NCBI GenBank assembly: GCA_046703825.1 | Contig: JBJKSO010000018.1 | Location: 1 to 17,498 of the forward strand | Source of the DNA: JBJKSO01 sp046703825 | GTDB taxonomy: Bacteria > Chloroflexota > Dormibacteria > Aeolococcales > Bog-877 | DNA length: 17,498 nucleotides | Reading direction: 5' to 3' | Shown here: positions 6,824 to 13,478 of the stretch, one piece after another | Numbering within the stretch: position 1 is the stretch's first letter | Layout: every line of letters begins with the position of its first letter | The notes under the pieces: model-generated | Told to the model about the DNA's origin: nothing | Databases searched by the model: none | The model's input: only the letters and a program-made list of their open reading frames with translations | Made by a program: the position numbers and the translations under genes

Positions 6824-8056
6824 TCAGGGCGCGAGCTCGGCGAGCGCCTCCAGGCAGCGGTCGACGTCGCACTGGTCGTTGTAGTGGACGATCCCGGCCC
6901 TGACTGCGCCCCCCGTCTCGTAGATGCCCAAGGCGCGGGTGAGCTCGTACGCGTAGTTGTCGCCGTCCCAGACGTTGACGCCGCGCCGGCTGAGCTGCTC
7001 GGCCACCTGGCGTGGGGTCCTGCCGCTGAGGCGGAAGTAGGCGGTCGGCGCCCGGTCCGCCGCATGACCGTAGAGAGTGATGCCGGGGATGGCCTGCAGG
7101 CCATCAAGCAGGCGGGCAAAAACCATGCTCTCGTAGTCCTCGATGGCTCGCATCGCGTCCAGCAACTGGGAGCGCCGGCCCGTCCGGCTCGGGGCCAGTG
7201 CGGCCAGATGCTCCACCGCCGCCACCACGCCGGCGTAGTTGGCGAAGGAGGGTGTCCCCCACTCGAAGCGGTCGGGTACCCGCTCGGGCGACGGGATCAG
7301 CTTGTCCGGGTGGATCGACTCCAGCAGCGACGGGGAGGCGATCAGGGCCCCCACATGCGGCCCGCACCACTTGTAAGCGCTGGTGGCGTAGAAGTCCGCG
7401 CCCAGGAGTTCCACGTCGACGGAGCGGTGGGGGGTGGCGTGGACCCCGTCGACGAAGACCAGCGCGCCGGCGCGGTGCGCGATGTCGGCAATCTGACGCA
7501 CTTCCGGCCGTGACCCGATCAGGTTGCTGGCGGCCGTGACCGCGACCAGCCGCGTCTTGGACCCCACCAGCGTCTCGTACTGCTGCCAGGGGAGTTCGCC
7601 GCTCTCCGGATCGATCCGGGCCCAGCGCACCTTCACGCCTGCCCGCTCCGCCGCCTGCACCCAGGGGCGGACGTCGGCGTCGTGGTCGAGTTGCGAGACC
7701 ACCACCTCGTCGCCGGGACCCCACCGCTTGCTCAGCGCGGCAGAGAGCCTGTAGGTGAGCGTGGTCATGTTGGGTCCCAGCACCACACCCTGGGGATCCC
7801 CCCCGACCAGGTCGGCGAAGGCGCACCGGCAATCCGTTTCCAGCTGTTCCGATCGCTCGCTGGCAAAGAACGCACCGCCGGTGTTCCCGAGTCCCTGGCG
7901 GTACGAACGCGAGATTGCCTCGATCACCACCTCCGGGACCTGGGTGCCCGCCGCTCCATCCAGGTAGGCGACCCCCGAGTCGAGGGCGGGGAACTGTCGG
8001 CGGACCTCCTGGACCTGCTCGGCGGTGAGCGCTTCGACCTGGGGTATGGCTTCCAA
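6824..8056 (-). CDS. Class V aminotransferase-fold, cysteine desulfurase-like protein lacking the catalytic Cys
   Basis: A 410-aa PLP fold-type I protein of the cysteine-desulfurase-like TIGR01976 (VC1184) type. By comparison with SufS the PLP-site residues are present: His125 (QLDHDADVRPW), Asp203 and His206 (VDGVHATPH), the Schiff-base Lys229 (TSAYKWCGPHVGAL) and Arg386 (AVRAGIVHYN). The loop that carries the nucleophilic Cys in SufS (GHHCA) reads WDGDNYAYEL, with Tyr368 at that position, so classical persulfide-forming desulfurase activity is unlikely. The true reaction is unknown. The start is TTG at 8056; no ATG or GTG lies in frame near the N-terminus. A minus-strand TAAGAT box ends 7 nt upstream and there is no clear Shine-Dalgarno, suggesting a leaderless or nearly leaderless transcript. 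It is the first gene of the minus-strand cluster. Confidence 0.88.
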   Translation of the reverse strand: MEAIPQVEALTAEQVQEVRRQFPALDSGVAYLDGAAGTQVPEVVIEAISRSYRQGLGNTGGAFFASERSEQLETDCRCAFADLVGGDPQGVVLGPNMTTLTYRLSAALSKRWGPGDEVVVSQLDHDADVRPWVQAAERAGVKVRWARIDPESGELPWQQYETLVGSKTRLVAVTAASNLIGSRPEVRQIADIAHRAGALVFVDGVHATPHRSVDVELLGADFYATSAYKWCGPHVGALIASPSLLESIHPDKLIPSPERVPDRFEWGTPSFANYAGVVAAVEHLAALAPSRTGRRSQLLDAMRAIEDYESMVFARLLDGLQAIPGITLYGHAADRAPTAYFRLSGRTPRQVAEQLSRRGVNVWDGDNYAYELTRALGIYETGGAVRAGIVHYNDQCDVDRCLEALAELAP

Positions 8057-8063
8057 CCGCTTG

Positions 8064-8092
8064 ATCTTATCGGCGGGGGATCGGGCCCGGAA
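8064..8092 (-). promoter_or_regulatory. Candidate promoter of the minus-strand cluster
   Basis: On the minus strand a -10-like TAAGAT (8064-8069) lies 17 bp from a poor -35 (TTCCGG, 8087-8092). Transcription would start at about 8057, next to the TTG start codon at 8056. The 12-bp repeat (8078-8089) sits across the spacer and -35, a usual place for a repressor site. The -35 is weak, so confidence is limited. Confidence 0.4.
8078..8089. repeat. 12-bp repeat copy 2 (GGATCGGGCCCG), upstream of the desulfurase-like gene
   Basis: This is identical to 6772-6783 and in the same orientation. It ends 21 nt before the TTG start at 8056 and overlaps the candidate promoter spacer. See copy 1 for the palindromic core. 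Confidence 0.5.
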
Positions 8093-8109
8093 AGGCTTTG
8101 GGCGGGAGC

Positions 8110-8657
8110 CGGGCGGCAGGTGGCGTCAACTTCGTCTCCCACGCGTCACGGGTGTCCTTGGCTGCATCGCTGACCGAAAGCGTGCCGGCTTGGCTGGACT
8201 CGGCCGCGATTCGCAACGGCACGAACCGCACGTTCACGGTGGACGTCAGCCCGGCATCGGGGTTGCGCCCTTGCAGACAAGCGCGTTTACAACCCTTCTG
8301 ACCCTGCCTCCGGGCGGTGGCAGCTTTCGAGCACTCCGCGCACACCAGTCGACATAGCCGGGTGGGCTCAGACCTTCTCCGGCTGCCCCCCTGCGCCTCC
8401 GGACCCCGGGACCCCGGAACCGGGGCCTGGCCGCGCTACACCGTCAGGATCACCAACATCAGCGTGGAAAACGGTCCGCTGTGGTGGGCGCTCGGCTCAG
8501 TGCGGGACAGTGCCTGACTAAAGACACCAGCATCTACGGGTACGGCGGTGAAATCGACGTTGAATCCGACATCCAAAATGAGCCGTCGCTAGCACCGGAC
8601 GCCAGCCAGCTGGTCGTCTGCGGCGCGGCCAACGACTTCAGCGGCCAGACCGAGTGA
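8110..8657 (+). pseudogene. Possible frameshifted remnant of a coding sequence
   Basis: No intact gene is present, but protein-like stretches appear in changing plus-strand frames. Around 8131-8268 the frame gives SLAASLTESVPAWLDSAAIR and then NRTFTVDVSPAS. Around 8276-8416 another frame gives KRVYNPSDPASGRWQLSS and a proline-rich stretch. At 8437-8514 the first frame returns with YTVRITNISVENGPLWWALG and stops at 8515. A one-base shift at about 8514 then gives TKDTSIYGYGGEIDVES to a stop at 8655. The beta-rich, Asn/Thr-rich character would fit a decayed secreted or surface protein. No family is recognised, and GC-rich noncoding DNA can mimic this. Confidence 0.27.
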
Positions 8658-9506
8658 ACGAGTACACCACATCCCCAACTAGGACCCGCCGACCCGGTCA
8701 GCGCTAGTCGGAAACGCCGGTGCGGGCCAGGTCTTGGCAGAGAACACCCCGGCCCCTACGAGTGCCTTCGCCATAGCACATTCGCCGGCTACATCCCCTT
8801 CCAGGTCTAAGCCCCGGCCAGCCTTAGGAGGCAGCGTTGACGGCAGGTAGTTGGAGAGCGACAACCTGCGACTCGGGACGTGCCATCGTCCCAGCACTAA
8901 GACGGCGTGGATTGTCGACAACCTCTTTCTAATCCGTCGCAGGCGCGGCCGCCCCAAAGCCCAGTGCGCCGGCAAAGGGGCGGCCGGTGGCGGTCACAGC
9001 ATCTTTTCGGCGCAGCCCGACACCAGCGCGGCCCGCGTGCACTGAACCGCTTCACCGTTTCGAGCCCCGAAAACTGCGCCTTTCCGGCTGCAATCGTTGG
9101 GTGATTCCCTTCACCAGCAACTGCACCACCATCACCAACGCCGCCGCGATCGGCTGGTCCAGATCGGCGGCACGAGCCCGCCCGCGCCGCGGTGCCGGGA
9201 TCCGGGCCGGCTGCATGGGCTTCCGCTCCGTAAACGCCAACTATCCGCGCTGCGAACCGTTCAACGGCCCGACCAGCTACGCGCGGCTGGCGAATTCCAC
9301 GCCATCACCGGGATCGGCCAGAGCGTGAGCAGCGGTGGTTGCCACCCCGGTCAGCCCGAGGTACGACATGGCGACCGGGCCCGGCTCGCCCAAATGGCCG
9401 GGCTTGTCGCCGCCGCGGGGAGTTGTTTCAGCGGCGAATCCAACCCCGGGTTGCGGGCGGCTTTGACTCGTCCCCAAACCGGTTGGTCCAGTTGTGCAAA
9501 TGGTGC
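8658..9506. other. Gene-poor stretch without a supported gene
   Basis: About 850 bp with only short overlapping open frames on both strands, none with a convincing start site or family motif. One plus-strand segment (about 9103-9330) reads VIPFTSNCTTITNAAAIGW and later CMGFRSVNANYPRCEPFNG. This could be a second decayed fragment like the one to the left, but it is interrupted and unsupported. No tRNA, inverted-repeat ends, transposase motif or CRISPR-like repeat was seen. The stretch ends at the aceA promoter. Confidence 0.45.
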
Positions 9507-9535
9507 TTGACAGCCATTTTGCCGCCACCTAGGAT
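9507..9535 (+). promoter_or_regulatory. Sigma-70-type promoter of the aceA-aceB operon
   Basis: A perfect -35 TTGACA (9507-9512) is followed by exactly 17 bp and a -10 TAGGAT (9530-9535). It is the best promoter match in the window and points at aceA. Transcription would start at about 9542, giving a leader of roughly 148 nt before the aceA ATG at 9690. The expected start base is the A of an ATG (see the small ORF entry). Confidence 0.8.
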
Positions 9536-9541
9536 GCACCG

Positions 9542-9721
9542 ATGGCTCGCGCGGGCCCCCGGAATCTAGCACCGGAGAGCCCCCTGCGTAGGCCTGCGGT
9601 GGCCCAGGTGGAGTGCGGAGCCCGCCTAGCCCGGTCTCGTAGCGCTCAGCTCGAATCCCCACCGCCGCAGCGACCTAGGAGGAACCGGGATGAAGGCCAC
9701 CTCTCAGAACGGCAGGGATGA
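9542..9721 (+). CDS. Possible 59-aa leaderless upstream ORF in the aceA leader
   Basis: An ATG at 9542 falls exactly where transcription from the upstream promoter is expected to begin (6 nt after the -10 box). It opens a 59-codon frame that stays open through the whole leader and stops at 9719-9721, overlapping the aceA start by 32 nt in a different frame. This is the geometry of a leader or attenuator ORF coupled to the downstream gene. Against it, the peptide (MARAGPRNLAPESPLRRPAV at its start) is rich in Arg, Pro and Ala, as random GC-rich frames are, and shows no domain. Treat it as a candidate only. Confidence 0.3.
   Translation: MARAGPRNLAPESPLRRPAVAQVECGARLARSRSAQLESPPPQRPRRNRDEGHLSERQG
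9677..9682 (+). promoter_or_regulatory. Shine-Dalgarno of aceA
   Basis: A perfect AGGAGG lies 7 nt before the ATG at 9690 and fixes the aceA start. It lies within the possible upstream ORF, so ribosomes on that ORF would pass over it. Confidence 0.8.
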
Positions 9722-11018
9722 CGGGCTCAGCGCTTCCCAGAAGGCGGAAGCCCTGCGAAGCCAGTGGCAGGATCCACGCTGGGAAGGAGTGCAGCGCAGC
9801 TACAGCGCCGAGGAGGTGGTGCGCTTGCGCGGCTCGGTCCATGTTGAGCACTCGCTGGCCCGCCGAGGGGCCGAGCGTCTTTGGGACATGCTGCACCGCG
9901 AGGCCTACGTCGCCGCCCTGGGGGCACTGACCGGGCAGCAGGCGGTGCAGATGGTAAAGGCGGGTCTGACGGCCATCTACCTCAGCGGCTGGCAGGTGGC
10001 GGCAGACGCCAATCTCTCTGGCGAGACCTACCCTGACCAGAGCCTCTACCCGTCCAACAGCGCCCCTGCCCTGGCGCGCCGGCTGAACAAGGCCATGCTG
10101 CGCGCCGACCAGATCGCCATCACCGAGGGACATCCTCCGCGCGAGTGGCTGGCGCCGATCGTCGCCGACGCCGAGGCCGGCTTCGGCGGCCCGCTGCACG
10201 CCTTCGAACTGATGAAGGAGATGATCGAGGCCGGGGTGGCGGGCGTCCACTTCGAGGATCAACTGGCGTCAGAGAAGAAGTGCGGTCACCTGGGGGGTAA
10301 GGTGCTGGTGCCCACCAGCCAGTTCGAGCGGACGCTGTTGGCGGCGCGGCTGGCGGCCGACGTGCTCGACGTTCCCACCTTGGTGGTGGCGCGCACCGAC
10401 GCCCTGAGCGCTACTTTGTTGACCAGCGATGTCGACCCCCGCGATCAGCCCTACCTGACCGGTGAGCGCACCTCCGAGGGCTTCTTCCGGGTCCGGCCCG
10501 GCATTGAGCCGGTGATCGCCCGGGGGCTGGCCTTCGCCCCCCTCTGCGACGCGCTCTGGTTCGAGACTTCCACTCCCAACCTCGAGGAGGCCTCCCGGTT
10601 CGCCGAGGCCATCCACGCCCAGTTCCCCGGCAAGCTGCTGGCCTACAACTGCTCACCCTCCTTCAATTGGAAGCTGCACCTGAGCGACGAGGAGGTGGCT
10701 CATTTCCAGCGCCGCCTCGGCGAGCTCGGGTACAAGTTCCAGTTCGTCACCCTGGCAGGCTTCCACGTGGCCAACGCCTCGATGTTCGAGTTGGCCCGCG
10801 GGTATGCTGAGGAGGGAATGAGCGCCTACGTCCGTTTGCAGCAGCGGGAGTTCGAACTGGAACTCCAGGGCTACACCTCCACCCGGCACCAGTCGGAGGT
10901 CGGTGCCGGGTACTTCGACGCCGTGCTGGAGACGGTCAGTGCCGGGGAGAGCGCCACGCTCGCCCTCAGGGGATCGACTGAAGAGGCGCAGTTCGAGTCG
11001 AGCGAGGCCGCGGTCTGA
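9690..11018 (+). CDS. aceA: Isocitrate lyase AceA
   Basis: AceA cleaves isocitrate to glyoxylate and succinate, the first step of the glyoxylate shunt, allowing growth on acetate or fatty acids. The protein is 442 aa, near the E. coli length (434). The signature KKCGHLGGKVLVPT holds the catalytic Cys198 (E. coli Cys195). Other active-site stretches are SGWQVAADAN, IVADAEAGFGG (metal Asp), HFEDQLASEKK, VVARTDA, YNCSPSFNW and VTLAGFH. The ATG at 9690 has a strong ribosome-binding site. It is followed 4 bp later by aceB, making a compact operon that supplies both shunt enzymes in equal measure. Regulation is likely at the upstream promoter or its 148-nt leader. Confidence 0.97.
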   Translation: MKATSQNGRDDGLSASQKAEALRSQWQDPRWEGVQRSYSAEEVVRLRGSVHVEHSLARRGAERLWDMLHREAYVAALGALTGQQAVQMVKAGLTAIYLSGWQVAADANLSGETYPDQSLYPSNSAPALARRLNKAMLRADQIAITEGHPPREWLAPIVADAEAGFGGPLHAFELMKEMIEAGVAGVHFEDQLASEKKCGHLGGKVLVPTSQFERTLLAARLAADVLDVPTLVVARTDALSATLLTSDVDPRDQPYLTGERTSEGFFRVRPGIEPVIARGLAFAPLCDALWFETSTPNLEEASRFAEAIHAQFPGKLLAYNCSPSFNWKLHLSDEEVAHFQRRLGELGYKFQFVTLAGFHVANASMFELARGYAEEGMSAYVRLQQREFELELQGYTSTRHQSEVGAGYFDAVLETVSAGESATLALRGSTEEAQFESSEAAV

Positions 11019-11022
11019 GCCG

Positions 11023-12567
<1,545 letters not shown>

Positions 12568-12569
12568 AT

Positions 12570-12599
12570 CCTGTCACAGGGACTGAAGATCTGGTCACA
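12570..12599. repeat. Direct GTCACA repeats and small palindrome after aceB
   Basis: GTCACA occurs at 12573-12578 and 12594-12599, 21 bp apart, or two helical turns. The first copy lies inside the 11-bp interrupted palindrome CCTGTCACAGG (12570-12580). These sit just upstream of the candidate promoter of the next gene, so an operator role is possible. No regulator is identified. Confidence 0.3.
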
Positions 12600-12624
12600 A
12601 TTGCCGCCTTGCGCTGGTGGAATC

Positions 12625-12651
12625 TTGCCCGACCCGTCCTCGCGATTTAAT
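12625..12651 (+). promoter_or_regulatory. Candidate promoter of the Cys/His-cluster protein
   Basis: A -35-like TTGCCC (12625-12630) and an AT-rich -10-like TTTAAT (12646-12651) are 15 bp apart, somewhat short; CTTGCC would give 16. The AT-rich patch stands out in a GC-rich background. Transcription would begin near 12658, leaving a leader of about 35 nt before the ATG at 12693. Confidence 0.4.
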
Positions 12652-12692
12652 GTGGGCCTGCACATTTCTGTCCACAGTTCATAGAGGTCGGG

Positions 12693-13436
12693 ATGAGCTT
12701 TCTTAAGTCAGAGCCGTCTGACCAGGCCCAAGACCCCAAGATCGTCGAGCTGCCAATTCGCTACGGCGATCGGGATGAGAATGGCTGCGATTACCAGCAG
12801 TGCGACCAACGGGAGGCGTACCGCTGCTTGTACCGTGACCGCCGGGGGGTCGACTGCCACTGGGCGGCGTGCACACAGCACCTGCGGGTGGTGCAGCAGC
12901 GCGCCTACTGCCTGCGTCACGCGAGCATCGCCGACGTCCTGGCGCTGGCCGCAGAACAGGGGATTTTGGTGGCTCCGCCCGACCTGGACAACCGGGCCGC
13001 CGCCCTGGTGCTCGCCGTCGCCCGCGACCTCAACGAGCCGGTGGTGGAGCGGCTGCTGCGCTGGGGGGACTCCGGGATGTCGGTTGTGAACGACCCGATC
13101 GTGCGCTACTCGCGCCCGGATCGCCGCATGCGCCGCTCCGGGCACTGGGAGCGGATGTGGGCTTTGGCGAACTCCACCGGAATCACCCTGCGGGTCTCGG
13201 TGCTGGTCGAGGACGACCACCCGGAGACGGTAGTCCTGACCGGTGGGGCCACCCGCCTGATGGAGTCGGTACCCCCCTGGGTGGGGCGGCACCTCCGCGG
13301 CGCCTCCGGCGAGGGTTCGCAGTCCGATCTGGCCGAGCGGGTGACCTTCCAAGAGCAGCTGGTCACGGTGCTGGACAAGTACGTTGAGCGCTACGGCCTC
13401 GGCCTTCCCCAGCTGGTACTGACCCTGGAACCCTGA
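12693..13436 (+). CDS. Unrecognised protein with an N-terminal Cys/His cluster
   Basis: The 247-aa product is not assigned to a named family. Residues 32-76 hold Cys32, Cys37, Cys45, Cys55, Cys60, His63, Cys73 and His76 in the pattern C-x4-C-x7-C-x9-C-x4-C-x2-H-x9-C-x2-H. Eight potential ligands suggest a two-zinc, cross-brace or treble-clef-like module; this is inference. The rest (about 80-247) is charged and mixed helical and strand, with no membrane segment, ending TVLDKYVERYGLGLPQLVLT. The ATG at 12693 has GAGG 5 nt upstream. It has its own candidate promoter after aceB and a stem-loop at its stop codon, so it is probably transcribed alone, 42 bp before the FO synthase gene. It could be a regulator or an adaptor. 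Confidence 0.85.
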   Translation: MSFLKSEPSDQAQDPKIVELPIRYGDRDENGCDYQQCDQREAYRCLYRDRRGVDCHWAACTQHLRVVQQRAYCLRHASIADVLALAAEQGILVAPPDLDNRAAALVLAVARDLNEPVVERLLRWGDSGMSVVNDPIVRYSRPDRRMRRSGHWERMWALANSTGITLRVSVLVEDDHPETVVLTGGATRLMESVPPWVGRHLRGASGEGSQSDLAERVTFQEQLVTVLDKYVERYGLGLPQLVLTLEP

Positions 13437-13452
13437 CCGCCTTGGGGCGGTC
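13435..13452 (+). terminator. Terminator-like stem-loop at the end of the Cys/His-cluster gene
   Basis: GACCGCC (13435-13441), a TTGG loop and GGCGGTC (13446-13452) form a perfect 7-bp GC-rich stem beginning inside the TGA stop (13434-13436). The following sequence is TTGGCC, not a run of T, so it is either a weak or U-tract-independent terminator or an mRNA 3' stabiliser. Confidence 0.5.
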
Positions 13453-13466
13453 TTGGCCGCGGTCGG

Positions 13467-13472
13467 CATAAT
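13467..13472 (+). promoter_or_regulatory. -10 box placing transcription start on the FO synthase ATG
   Basis: CATAAT differs from the -10 consensus TATAAT at one base. Its last base is 7 positions before the A of the ATG at 13479, so transcription should begin at the start codon. The gene has no proper Shine-Dalgarno. No good -35 is seen at 17 bp; a TTGGGG lies at 19 bp. Confidence 0.55.
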
Positions 13473-13478
13473 CAGGCC

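Noticed and set aside
9277..9528. 83-aa minus-strand open frame in the gene-poor island, with a plausible-looking C-terminus.
   Set aside because: There is no ribosome-binding site or family motif, it overlaps the aceA promoter, and a frame this short is expected by chance at this GC content.
9651..9668. TCGAATCCCCACCGCCGC resembles the T-loop and 3' end of a tRNA, raising the idea of a tRNA or an integration (att) scar beside the gene-poor island.
   Set aside because: The preceding bases (around CTCAG) cannot pair with the would-be T-stem, and no anticodon or acceptor arm can be built upstream. The match is short and lies in the aceA leader.
9542..9689. GGAGAG in the aceA leader suggested a glycine riboswitch.
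   Set aside because: The rest of the glycine aptamer core (for example the CTCTCAGG and CCGAAGG-type segments) is absent.
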